Shown here piece by piece: positions 1-7,113 of a stretch of DNA of 24,421 bases (positions are counted from its first letter, which is position 1; every line of letters begins with the position of its first letter). Under the pieces are notes generated by a model. It did not search any database. It saw nothing but the letters and a program-made list of their open reading frames with translations, and was not told where the DNA came from. The DNA comes from Betaproteobacteria bacterium (lineage in GTDB: Bacteria > Pseudomonadota > Gammaproteobacteria > Burkholderiales > Burkholderiaceae_C). The DNA is taken from the NCBI GenBank assembly GCA_009923895.1, contig RFSP01000002.1, forward strand, positions 1 through 24,421. Reading direction: 5' to 3'. The position numbers and the translations under genes are program-made.

Positions 1-449
1 ACCGCACGCGCGCGCACACTGCTCTCCTCCGTTTCGCCGTGCCGATCGAGCTTCATAAAGTGAACCCGCGTGCAGCCATCGGAGTCGCGTGAAAGTCGCT
101 CAAAACGGGCGCGTTGCCTTGCAGCACCGTGTTCGGCCGCACGGTTTCGCAGCCACTCGTCAAAGGTGTCGCGATCGACCATGCCCACAAAGCCGTTGTC
201 GATGGGAATGTCCACTGCATGGGCGCTTGGCGCAATCATGCGCGCGCAGCGCACCTTGGCCACCAAGAGGTGGTCAGGAATGTCGAAGTCACGGATCAGT
301 CGCGGCGGAATGGCGCCACCGCATGGCTTGATTCGACCTTGACGGTCCAACAGCAAAACCTGTCTGCCTCGACGAGCCAAATCATCGGCCGCGGTGGCAC
401 CTGACGGGCCGCCCCCAATCACCACGACGTCGTAGGTGGTTTCATTCAT
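1..449 (-). CDS. bchP: Geranylgeranyl diphosphate reductase BchP (partial, N-terminal part)
   Basis: This is the N-terminal ~149 residues of the flavoprotein that reduces the geranylgeranyl tail of BChl (or its diphosphate) to phytyl, the last step of BChl a synthesis. The reading frame stays open to the window edge, so the C-terminal part lies outside. The start is an ATG at 449 giving MNETTYDVVVIGGGPSGAT, a classic N-terminal FAD-binding Rossmann motif (GGGPSG). It is followed by a run resembling the family motif LLLDRQGRIKPCGGAIPP, the CGGA segment typical of BchP/ChlP. It lies 4 nt downstream of the PucC-family gene stop and is the third gene of a bchG-transporter-bchP unit. The alternative of another FAD-dependent geranylgeranyl reductase is unlikely in this context. 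Confidence 0.93.
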   Translation of the reverse strand, partial: MNETTYDVVVIGGGPSGATAADDLARRGRQVLLLDRQGRIKPCGGAIPPRLIRDFDIPDHLLVAKVRCARMIAPSAHAVDIPIDNGFVGMVDRDTFDEWLRNRAAEHGAARQRARFERLSRDSDGCTRVHFMKLDRHGETEESSVRARA

Positions 450-453
450 GGCA

Positions 454-1836
454 TCAGCCCTCCCCCGCCCTCACAGATTTGAACGCGACGGGGGCTTGCG
501 CAACCACCTCGCCATCGAATTGGCCCACACGCACGGCGCACAAGGCCGACATGACAAACAGCACGGCCTCGAAAGCGAAGACCGATGAGTAGCCCCACTG
601 AGCGCTCGAGAACGCCCAACGAGCCAAATCGCTCAAGGCCGTTCCCATAACGCCCCCGAGGCCAAACGCCAAAGCCTGGGCAGCGCCCCACAGCCCCATG
701 CGCGTGCCCTGGCTGCGCCCCTCACCCGCGTTGGCCAAACGCATCATGGTGGCAATGGCCGCAATCGAAAAAGCGCCGTTGGCCACGCCCAGGAGATACA
801 CATTGGCCTTCAATGGCCAGTCCCCTGCGAGCAGCCCTGCAAAGGTCAGACCCATCATGGCCAGAGAAGACGCCATGCAGCCGCCCACCAGCCAGGCCTG
901 CACACCGCCCAGCCGACCAGCCACCCAGCGGCTGCCCGCCAGGGCCACGGCCAACATGCCGGTGAGCACCCCGGAGTGATGAACGCCAGAAAGTTGCGTG
1001 CTTTGCCCAGGCGTCATGCCAAAAATGGACCCTGCAAAGGGCTCCAAAATGAGGTCCTGCGAGCTGTACGCCAACATCGACAAGAACACGAACACCGTGA
1101 ACAAGCGGGCCTGCGGTTCGACCCACACCTGCTGCAAAGCGGCCTTGAAGTGCTTGGGTGCCTCGGATGACGTTTTCGCATTCGAGGTGCTTGACGATGC
1201 CAGCGACCCGGCAGCCCCTTCAAGCCGGAACAAAGCCAATGCCGTGGCCAAACAAATGACCCCTGCCAAGCCCCAGGTCACCTCTTGCACACGCTCGGGG
1301 GTGTAAGGGTCGATCAGCTTGCCCACCGTCACGGCAGTGACTGCAAAGCCCATGATCATCATCACCCACACGGTGGTGGCTGCGGGCGCGCGCATAGACT
1401 CTTGCACGCGTTTGGCCATGAGGGCGAGCAACGAGGTGCCGCAAGCGCTCACGCCAATGCCAATGAGCCCAAAGGCCAGCAAGTTCATGGCCAGACCCTG
1501 GGCCATGGAGTGGGCCATCCAAGCCGTGGCTTTGGAGGCCAGAACGCCTCCCAAGGCCAGCAGGCCCATGCCTCCCATCATCCATGGCGTGCATCGCCGC
1601 CCTTGATCGGCCCCAAAGCCCATGCGGGGGCGCAACAATTGCACCACGTAGTGAAACCCCACCAAGAGCCCAGGCACGAGGGCCGGCAAAGCCAACTCGA
1701 CCACCATGATGCGGTTGAGGGTGGAGGTGGCGACCACCACCATCGAGCCCAGACAGGCTTGTACGACACCCAGCCGCACAATGTCCCACCAGCCGAAAGC
1801 TCGGACGGTAGCGGACGTGTGTGAGCCCGGGTTCAT
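454..1836 (-). CDS. BCD/PucC-family MFS-like membrane protein between bchG and bchP (Orf428/Bch2-like)
   Basis: A 460-residue polytopic membrane protein of the PucC family (PUCC domain, 'BCD family MFS transporter'), with about 12 hydrophobic segments. The N-terminal LNRIMVVELALPALVPGLLV block matches the family motif seen in LhaA of this window (LNRVMILELGIPAWWVALSV). Proteins at this position between bchG and bchP are known from other purple bacteria (orf428 of Rhodobacter capsulatus). They are thought to deliver BChl or its last precursors to assembling antenna complexes; the exact cargo is not proven. The start ATG at 1836 overlaps the bchG stop by 4 nt (ATGA), so translation is coupled. 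It is the first of three paralogues of this family here (the others are lhaA and the truncated pucC). Confidence 0.88.
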   Translation of the reverse strand: MNPGSHTSATVRAFGWWDIVRLGVVQACLGSMVVVATSTLNRIMVVELALPALVPGLLVGFHYVVQLLRPRMGFGADQGRRCTPWMMGGMGLLALGGVLASKATAWMAHSMAQGLAMNLLAFGLIGIGVSACGTSLLALMAKRVQESMRAPAATTVWVMMIMGFAVTAVTVGKLIDPYTPERVQEVTWGLAGVICLATALALFRLEGAAGSLASSSTSNAKTSSEAPKHFKAALQQVWVEPQARLFTVFVFLSMLAYSSQDLILEPFAGSIFGMTPGQSTQLSGVHHSGVLTGMLAVALAGSRWVAGRLGGVQAWLVGGCMASSLAMMGLTFAGLLAGDWPLKANVYLLGVANGAFSIAAIATMMRLANAGEGRSQGTRMGLWGAAQALAFGLGGVMGTALSDLARWAFSSAQWGYSSVFAFEAVLFVMSALCAVRVGQFDGEVVAQAPVAFKSVRAGEG

Positions 1837-2720
1837 TGGATCCCCTCGCCAAGGTGCCGCAAGGCCCAGGCGCTCACCATCATGCCCGCCACAAACAAGG
1901 GCACGCCGAAGGCGCTCAGTTTGATGGCCTGCTGCGATGGGTGCTTGATGAATTTGTTCATCAGAGGACCCTGAGCCGCGATGAGCAAGGCCACGACGGC
2001 TGCATGGGTCGCAGCCCCCAGAGCCGTCAGATACAACACCACCAGGGCTTGGGACACCAACATGAATCCACAGGCGGTGATGGCCGCACGGCGTTCACCC
2101 AATTGCACAGGCAGTGAACGCACGCCCATTTCGCGATCGCCAACCATCGATTTGAAATCGTTCAAGGTCATGATGCCGTGGGCTCCTGCGCTGTAGAGCA
2201 GGGCCAGCACCAGTGAGGGAGGCGCTGGCAACGTACCTCCCAACATCACAGCCGCGCCTGTCACCCAGGCCAAGCCTTCGTAGCTCAGGGCGCACGCGGC
2301 ATTGCCCCACCAGCCATTGAGCTTCAGACGCATGGGAGGCGCGCTGTAGGCCCAGGCCAGCACCAGCGCGAGCAAGGTGGCGCTGAATCCCCACGGCCCA
2401 AGATTCCAAGCCCACAGGGCCGACAACCCTGTCCACAACCATGCGATGTACAGCCCCCATCGCCCAGGCATGCGCCCTGAAGGGATGGGTCGGTGGGGCT
2501 CGTTGATGGCATCGACATGCCGATCAAACCAGTCGTTGACGGCCTGGCTGCTGGCACAAACCAAAGGCCCGGTCAGGATCAAACCCAGCACGATCAGCGT
2601 GCTTCGGTCTTGCAGGGTTTGTCCAGACGCCACCGCGCCGCAGGCAAAAGCCCACATGGGCGGAAACCAGGTGACGGGCTTCAGCAGTTCGGTGACGACG
2701 GACAAGCGGGGCACTGCCAT
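1833..2720 (-). CDS. bchG: Bacteriochlorophyll synthase BchG (bacteriochlorophyllide a prenyltransferase)
   Basis: A 295-residue integral membrane prenyltransferase of the UbiA superfamily. It esterifies bacteriochlorophyllide a with geranylgeranyl or phytyl diphosphate. The first Asp-rich motif is NDWFDRHVDAINEPHRPIPS at about residues 62-81, with the INEPHRPIPSGR run that is highly diagnostic of chlorophyll synthases. A second motif, NDFKSMVGDREMGVRSLPVQ, follows. The N-terminal LLKPVTWFPPMWAFACG is also family-typical. Several hydrophobic helices are present. The ATG at 2720 has no visible Shine-Dalgarno sequence, and the candidate -10 box lies only 7 nt upstream, so the mRNA may be nearly leaderless. 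A PpsR-type palindrome lies at 2750-2767. The 3' end overlaps the following membrane protein gene. Confidence 0.95.
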   Translation of the reverse strand: MAVPRLSVVTELLKPVTWFPPMWAFACGAVASGQTLQDRSTLIVLGLILTGPLVCASSQAVNDWFDRHVDAINEPHRPIPSGRMPGRWGLYIAWLWTGLSALWAWNLGPWGFSATLLALVLAWAYSAPPMRLKLNGWWGNAACALSYEGLAWVTGAAVMLGGTLPAPPSLVLALLYSAGAHGIMTLNDFKSMVGDREMGVRSLPVQLGERRAAITACGFMLVSQALVVLYLTALGAATHAAVVALLIAAQGPLMNKFIKHPSQQAIKLSAFGVPLFVAGMMVSAWALRHLGEGIQ

Positions 2721-2726
2721 CGAGGC

Positions 2727-2767
2727 ATTGTTGGGCCCCGAAAATCAGATGTCAATAGTTATTGACA
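2727..2767 (-). promoter_or_regulatory. bchG promoter with overlapping PpsR/CrtJ operator
   Basis: Positions 2750-2767 read TGTCAATAGTTATTGACA, a perfect TGT-N12-ACA PpsR/CrtJ consensus with 8-bp inverted arms. On the minus strand the TTGACA at 2750-2755 is a perfect sigma-70 -35 box, followed after 17 nt by AACAAT (2727-2732, 4 of 6 to TATAAT). Binding of PpsR here would cover the -35 box of the bchG-transporter-bchP unit. The operator also sits 11 nt beyond the ppsR stop codon. Operator identity is strong from its match to consensus; the -10 assignment is inference. Confidence 0.75.
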
Positions 2768-2778
2768 CTGATAAATGT

Positions 2779-4164
2779 CTACTCAGCAGACTCTTCTTCA
2801 GACACCATCCCGAACCGTCGCAACTTGACATACAGGCTTTGCCGCGATACGCCCAACATCTCTGCCGCGGAGGCGCGGTTGTTCTGTGTCAAGGTCAGCG
2901 CCGCCTGAATGCAGCGGCGCTCGATCATGTCCACCGTCTCCCCGACGATGTCCTTCATGGGCATGCGCCCCACCAGATGCGACAAGCCTGAGACCGACCC
3001 GGCCAAACCCAAACTGGCTGAAGGCGTCTCTTCCTGGCGGCGCCGCTCAACGTCGCGTACAAACAACGCAAAGGTCGCGTCCTTGTCCGACAGCCGAACG
3101 GCATCGATCTCCACATTGATGGACAAGCCCGAAAAAGCCCGCAGTTCCGTGGCAAAGGCTCGAACATGTTCTTGCTGCCGCAGATGGGTGCTCAACACCC
3201 CCCAATCGACGCCTCCGCGCTTGAGCCAGTCTTCGAGAAGTTGCCCTTGCACTTGCGCCGACGACAACGCCCCCATCATCTGCAAGAGCTCGTCGTTGAC
3301 GACTTCGATGCGGCCATGCCGGTCAGTCAGCAGCACGCCCCAAGGCGCTTTTTGCACCACCTCTTGGCTGAGCGTGGCGGTCTGACGAGGTTCGCCCTCG
3401 GCACCAGCTTCTTGGCTGAAGACCCGAAGCAGGATCTGCGGACCGCCTTCTTGCCGAAAGACTGTCAGCGACACCGTTGCATCGGTGGTAGACGCCAAAA
3501 ACCGGGCCCGGCACATTTCAACGCGACCAGTGGCCAAGGCCATGCGAATGGAGGCGCGCAGATCTTCCCAGCCCGCCGGCTCAAAGCATTCCAAGATGTC
3601 GCGCCCCACCAGGCGCCGACTGGAGTCTTTGAGCAATGCCTGGGCACTGAGGTTGGAGTCCAGGACCTTGAAATTGCCTGCATCGACCACCAAGACCGGC
3701 TCGCGGCTGGTGTCCAGCATCACCCGATAACGGGACTCCACATGTCGCAGTCGCACATAGTCTCGCTCCATCGACTGTTGCGTTTCGACCAAGCGGCGCT
3801 GCAAGCTGGCCAGGGCTTCCAAGTCGCGCCCCAGCAGCAAAAAGTCCCCCTGGTCCAGCAGCATGGACGTGTATTGGATGGCCACATCTTCACCGCCTTT
3901 GACTGGGTGGTTGATGTGGCGCCAGGTGACATCGGGCGTTGTGGACTTGCCGCTGAGCAGGTCCTCCACTTTGCCTCGACTCTCAGGTGTGACGGTGTCC
4001 ACCCAAAGCCGACCCAGCCAAGCCTGGACGCCCAAAGCCGTCAACACGGACCGGCCCACAGACACGTCCAAAACGACGCCCTTTTTGTTCACCAAAAGTG
4101 CAATGTCCGACGCCTGCCCGATGAGCCGGGAAAGAGCCTCTGCACTGAGAACGGGTAGCTTCAT
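2779..4164 (-). CDS. ppsR: Transcriptional repressor/regulator PpsR (CrtJ family)
   Basis: A 461-residue redox-responsive DNA-binding regulator of photosynthesis genes. An N-terminal PAS-like region (about 12-110) is followed by a helical Q-rich linker (LASLQRRLVETQQSMERDYV), two further PAS domains (about 150-265 and 270-375), and a C-terminal Fis-type helix-turn-helix (NNRASAAEMLGVSRQSLYVK). A Cys at about residue 418 (RRCIQAAL), just before the helix-turn-helix, corresponds to the redox-active Cys known in CrtJ/PpsR. In Rhodobacter PpsR represses bch, crt and puc genes under oxygen; in Rubrivivax it has been reported to act as an activator at some promoters. It is transcribed after ppaA. 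The 122-bp gap between them holds a 9-bp inverted repeat that could be its own operator. Confidence 0.95.
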   Translation of the reverse strand: MKLPVLSAEALSRLIGQASDIALLVNKKGVVLDVSVGRSVLTALGVQAWLGRLWVDTVTPESRGKVEDLLSGKSTTPDVTWRHINHPVKGGEDVAIQYTSMLLDQGDFLLLGRDLEALASLQRRLVETQQSMERDYVRLRHVESRYRVMLDTSREPVLVVDAGNFKVLDSNLSAQALLKDSSRRLVGRDILECFEPAGWEDLRASIRMALATGRVEMCRARFLASTTDATVSLTVFRQEGGPQILLRVFSQEAGAEGEPRQTATLSQEVVQKAPWGVLLTDRHGRIEVVNDELLQMMGALSSAQVQGQLLEDWLKRGGVDWGVLSTHLRQQEHVRAFATELRAFSGLSINVEIDAVRLSDKDATFALFVRDVERRRQEETPSASLGLAGSVSGLSHLVGRMPMKDIVGETVDMIERRCIQAALTLTQNNRASAAEMLGVSRQSLYVKLRRFGMVSEEESAE

Positions 4165-4254
4165 GTGGGACCGACTGCCTCACGCCGAGTGAACGAACTG
4201 CGGAGTCCACATTGTAGACCTCGTCAACCCGCGAAGCCTACATTTTTTAATTAA

Positions 4255-4276
4255 ATTGACATTGTGAAATGTCAAT
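4255..4276. promoter_or_regulatory. 9-bp inverted repeat upstream of ppsR, everted PpsR half-sites
   Basis: The arms attgacatt (4255-4263) and aatgtcaat (4268-4276) are perfect reverse complements around gtga. The half-sites are the same TGTCAAT/ATTGACA units used at 2750 and 5187 but point outward (ACA-N8-TGT) instead of inward (TGT-N12-ACA). On the minus strand, TTGACA at 4270-4275 could serve as a -35 box, with TAATTA 16 nt further on in an AT-rich stretch as a weak -10. It lies 10 nt past the ppaA stop and about 90 nt before ppsR. It could be a ppsR autoregulatory operator. A terminator is less likely because the stem is AT-rich. Confidence 0.45.
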
Positions 4277-4286
4277 ATTTAGGGAA

Positions 4287-5057
4287 TCAGCGGTTTGCCA
4301 GCGCCTGACTGGCCCACTCCAACGCTTCCAGGGCGTCGTACGCAGTTCCGTCGTGTCCCAAACCCTGGAGGAGCTCGGGTTGGCTGTGGACCAGTGGCCC
4401 CCCCAACATCACGGCCAACTGCGGATTGGGACTGATGCGCCGCAAATTGGCGATCAGCACTTGGACCTCGATCAATTGTCTTTGCGAACTGACCGAAATC
4501 GCTACCACGTCAAACCAATGGGCCTCCACGTTGCGCAGGGCCTCTTCCACCGACCCAACGCTGAGCAACTGCGTGAACCACCCTTCCCTGCGGAAGAATT
4601 CCGAAAGCATGAATATGCCCATGGTGTGCTGTGAGCCGGGCTCCGGCATCAACAAGACACTGCGCTGAATCTGTGGCTTGGCCTCGGAGAGGAATACGGG
4701 GCTGAAGTCGTAGAGCAGTCGGTGCAGGCGCGAGCTGCCCACCGTCACTGCGCTGAAGTCGAGCCGGTCTGAGAGCCACCACAATCCCAACAGGCGGGCG
4801 GCTGGCACGATGCCGTGCAGATAAATGTCCTGCAGTGCCCACCCCTCGCGCAGCCACTGGTTCACGCTGTCGGACGCTGTATTGGCGTCGCGCAAACAGC
4901 CACGAACCAAGGCGAGGACACGGTCGCGGCCCATGGGCCCTTGCAACAAGACCTGCTCTTCTGGAGCGAGGGGAATGCCCTCGGCGGCGGGGGCAAATGT
5001 GCCCCCAACGCTGCCCTGGGCTCGCGTGTTTGGTGGGTGTGAAGGCACAGGTTTCAA
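4287..5057 (-). CDS. ppaA: B12-binding photoreceptor/antirepressor PpaA (AerR)
   Basis: A 256-residue cobalamin-binding regulator that in Rhodobacter works with CrtJ/PpsR. The B12-binding cap motif is WWLSDRLDFSAVTVGSSRLH (about 93-112), with the WxxDxxxF pattern. The lower Rossmann-like domain contains PGSQHTMG, with His144 as the likely cobalt ligand (DxHxxG-type loop), followed by FDVVAISVS and MLGGPL strands. The start is uncertain. The frame opens after an in-frame TGA, the first candidate is TTG at 5057 without a clear ribosome binding site, and the first ATG is codon 42 (4932-4934). It is transcribed divergently from bchF across a 198-bp gap and sits directly upstream of ppsR, the expected partner. 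Confidence 0.88.
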   Translation of the reverse strand: MKPVPSHPPNTRAQGSVGGTFAPAAEGIPLAPEEQVLLQGPMGRDRVLALVRGCLRDANTASDSVNQWLREGWALQDIYLHGIVPAARLLGLWWLSDRLDFSAVTVGSSRLHRLLYDFSPVFLSEAKPQIQRSVLLMPEPGSQHTMGIFMLSEFFRREGWFTQLLSVGSVEEALRNVEAHWFDVVAISVSSQRQLIEVQVLIANLRRISPNPQLAVMLGGPLVHSQPELLQGLGHDGTAYDALEALEWASQALANR

Positions 5058-5255
5058 ATGCGGGGCCGGTGGGGGACTGGATCAACCTTTCATGGGGCCT
5101 AAAACGTCCTTTCCCATGCGCTGAGTGTCAATCTCCCGCGACTGTTTCGGATCAGTGTTTACCCTGATTTTGTCATGTTTTTTGAGCGTCAATTCTTATT
5201 GACACTAAGGAGTGTGCACCCTACATTTGCCGCATCGACCCAACGAAGGGCATTC
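5058..5255. promoter_or_regulatory. Divergent ppaA/bchF control region
   Basis: This 198-bp gap separates ppaA (minus) from the bchF unit (plus) and is the largest non-coding stretch in the window. It contains two PpsR-like sites 61 bp apart: 5126-5143 (TGT-N12-ACt, one mismatch) and 5187-5204 (cGT-N12-ACA, one mismatch, but with inverted arms GTCAAT/ATTGAC intact). On the minus strand the first site contains TTGACA (5126-5131), facing ppaA, though no convincing -10 follows. Paired sites are typical of cooperative CrtJ/PpsR binding. Protein coding in the gap was not supported. Confidence 0.6.
5199..5227 (+). promoter_or_regulatory. Candidate sigma-70 promoter for the bchF superoperon
   Basis: TTGACA at 5199-5204 is followed after exactly 17 nt by TACATT at 5222-5227 (4 of 6 to TATAAT). 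The -35 box is the right arm of the PpsR-like palindrome 5187-5204, so repressor binding would block polymerase. The predicted transcription start near 5234 gives a short leader to the bchF ATG at 5256. This arrangement mirrors the bchG promoter. Confidence 0.6.
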
Positions 5256-5807
5256 ATGACCTTTTCCGGATCAACACCGTTGATCTACACGCCCGAGCAG
5301 CGAATGCGGCGTGACTCCACAGTCTGGACCGTGGTTCAAGGGGTGTTGGCCCCCCTGCAGTTCTTCGTCTTCCTGGTCAGCGTGGTTTTGATTGTGCGTG
5401 CCTTGTGGTGGCAAGGCGATCTGGCCTGGGCGCAGGTCTCGGTGGTCGTCAAAACAGCACTGCTCTACGCCATCATGGTCACCGGCTGCATCTGGGAGAA
5501 GGTGGTGTTTGGGCAGTATCTGTTTGCCCAGGCCTTCTTTTGGGAGGATGTGGTGAGCATGGGGGTCATGGTGCTTCACACGGCCTATTTGGCGGCCTGG
5601 TGGACCCAGAGCCTGGCGCCGGCGCCCCTCTTGACCCTGGCCCTGGCGGCTTACTTCATCTATTTCGTGAACGCCGTGCAGTTCTTGTGGAAGCTGCGGC
5701 AGGCGCGGCGTCAAGGCCCGGCCAGCACCGACACACCGTCCTTGGCGGTCTCTCCCCCGCAGCGGGGCCAAGTCGGCCCCATCAGCCAGATAGGCCAAGT
5801 GTCATGA
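5256..5807 (+). CDS. bchF: 3-vinyl bacteriochlorophyllide hydratase BchF
   Basis: A 183-residue membrane enzyme that hydrates the C3 vinyl group of chlorophyllide-type intermediates to hydroxyethyl on the way to the C3 acetyl of BChl a. The ATG at 5256 (MTFSGSTPLIYTPEQRMRRD) was chosen because the YTPEQRxRRD motif is the usual start of BchF and a GAAGGG ribosome site precedes it. An upstream in-frame ATG at 5175 would start before the predicted transcription start. Hydrophobic helices and the GCIWEKVVFGQYLFAQAFFW core are family-typical. The C-terminal ~30 residues (Pro/Gln/Ser-rich after LWKLRQARRQ) look like a non-conserved tail. The stop overlaps the bchN start by 4 nt (ATGA). Confidence 0.94.
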   Translation: MTFSGSTPLIYTPEQRMRRDSTVWTVVQGVLAPLQFFVFLVSVVLIVRALWWQGDLAWAQVSVVVKTALLYAIMVTGCIWEKVVFGQYLFAQAFFWEDVVSMGVMVLHTAYLAAWWTQSLAPAPLLTLALAAYFIYFVNAVQFLWKLRQARRQGPASTDTPSLAVSPPQRGQVGPISQIGQVS

Positions 5808-7102
5808 GCGCTCTTCCTATTCCCATCGTGGCGCAAGAAGCTTGTGCCGTAAAGACCGGCCCGATCACGACCTCTGGCGCAGATCGGGGCCAGCGTGAAG
5901 TTTTTTGCGGTTTGACAGGAATCATCTGGCTGCACCGAAAGATGCAAGACGCATTCTTTTTGATCGTGGGCTCTCGCACTTGCGCCCACTTGATGCAGTC
6001 TGCAGCAGGCGTGATGATTTTTGCCGAGCCCCGTTTTGGCACGGCCATCATCGGCGAGCGAGATCTGGCCGGGTTGGCTGATGCACACGAAGAGCTCGAA
6101 CGCGTGGTGACCGAACTCCTCAGCCGGCGACCCCAAATTCGCACGCTATTTCTTGTGGGCTCTTGCCCTTCCGAAGTCATCAAATTGGATTTGGCGCGGG
6201 CGGCGCAGAGGCTGTCCCAAAAGTACACGCCGCAGGTACGGATCCTGAACTACTCCGGCAGCGGCATTGAAACCACGTTTACGCAGGGCGAAGACGCTTG
6301 CCTGAGGTCCTTGGTCGATCACTTGCCCGCACGCGAATCTTCCAAGCCCCATCTCATGGTGGTGGGCACCTTGGCCGATGTGGTGGAAGATCAGCTCCGA
6401 GGCTTGCTGAATGCCCTGGGCGGCTTTGAGGTGGACTTCTTCCCGCCACGACGCAGCGCGGAGCTTCCAGGCGTTTCTGCAAACACCCAGTTTGTTTTGG
6501 TCCAGCCCTTCTTGGCGGATACCGCGAGGGCTCTGCAAGGCAAAGGCGCCTCATGGATCCCGGCCAAATACCCGCTGGGCAGCGAAGGCACCACCGATTG
6601 GTTCTTGGCCATTGGAAAGGCCATGGATCTTGACGAGTCGCGTGTGCAAGAAGTGATTCGCGCACCTCGAGAACGAGCCGTCAAAGCGGTCGCCGCGCAT
6701 CGCGCCACGCTGGAAGGCAAGTCTGCGTTCTTCTTTCCTGACTCTCAGCTGGAACTTCCCCTGGCGCGCTTCATGCACCAAGAGCTGGGCATGAGTGTCA
6801 CCGAGGTGGCCACGCCCTATCTTCACCGTGGATTGATGGCTCCCGAACTTGCGGCCATTCCCGCGGACTGGACGGTGCACGAGGCCCCCGACGTGGATGC
6901 GCAGTGGGACCGGTGCATCGAGGCCCGACCGGATTTGGTGATCTGTGGATTGGGCTTGGCCAATCCACTGGAGGCGCATGGACTCACCACCAAGTGGGCC
7001 ATTGAATTGGTGTTCACGCCCATTCAGGGCTTTGAGCAAGCGGGAGACCTGGCGGCCTTGTTCAGCCGTCCCCTGCGCAGGCGAATGAAGTTGGCGGCCT
7101 GA
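5804..7102 (+). CDS. bchN: Dark-operative protochlorophyllide reductase subunit BchN
   Basis: A 432-residue NifD-like subunit of the NB component of DPOR, which stereospecifically reduces ring D of protochlorophyllide without light. The NB cluster Cys ligands are visible: Cys35 (VFCGLTG), Cys60 (SRTCAHLMQ) and Cys121 (VGSCPSEVIKLD), matching the three BchN cysteines of the Rhodobacter capsulatus structure. The start at 5804 (MSALPIPIVAQEACAVK) overlaps the bchF stop. The same frame is open further upstream (to 5405), but that stretch lies inside bchF and does not look like BchN. bchB follows after 11 nt with an AGGA site. No oddities were seen. Confidence 0.96.
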   Translation: MSALPIPIVAQEACAVKTGPITTSGADRGQREVFCGLTGIIWLHRKMQDAFFLIVGSRTCAHLMQSAAGVMIFAEPRFGTAIIGERDLAGLADAHEELERVVTELLSRRPQIRTLFLVGSCPSEVIKLDLARAAQRLSQKYTPQVRILNYSGSGIETTFTQGEDACLRSLVDHLPARESSKPHLMVVGTLADVVEDQLRGLLNALGGFEVDFFPPRRSAELPGVSANTQFVLVQPFLADTARALQGKGASWIPAKYPLGSEGTTDWFLAIGKAMDLDESRVQEVIRAPRERAVKAVAAHRATLEGKSAFFFPDSQLELPLARFMHQELGMSVTEVATPYLHRGLMAPELAAIPADWTVHEAPDVDAQWDRCIEARPDLVICGLGLANPLEAHGLTTKWAIELVFTPIQGFEQAGDLAALFSRPLRRRMKLAA

Positions 7103-7113
7103 GGAAACCAGAC

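Noticed and set aside
5405..5803. A 565-codon frame that would extend BchN by 133 residues
   Set aside because: The extension is inside bchF in another frame. BchN proper begins at the ATGA overlap at 5804.
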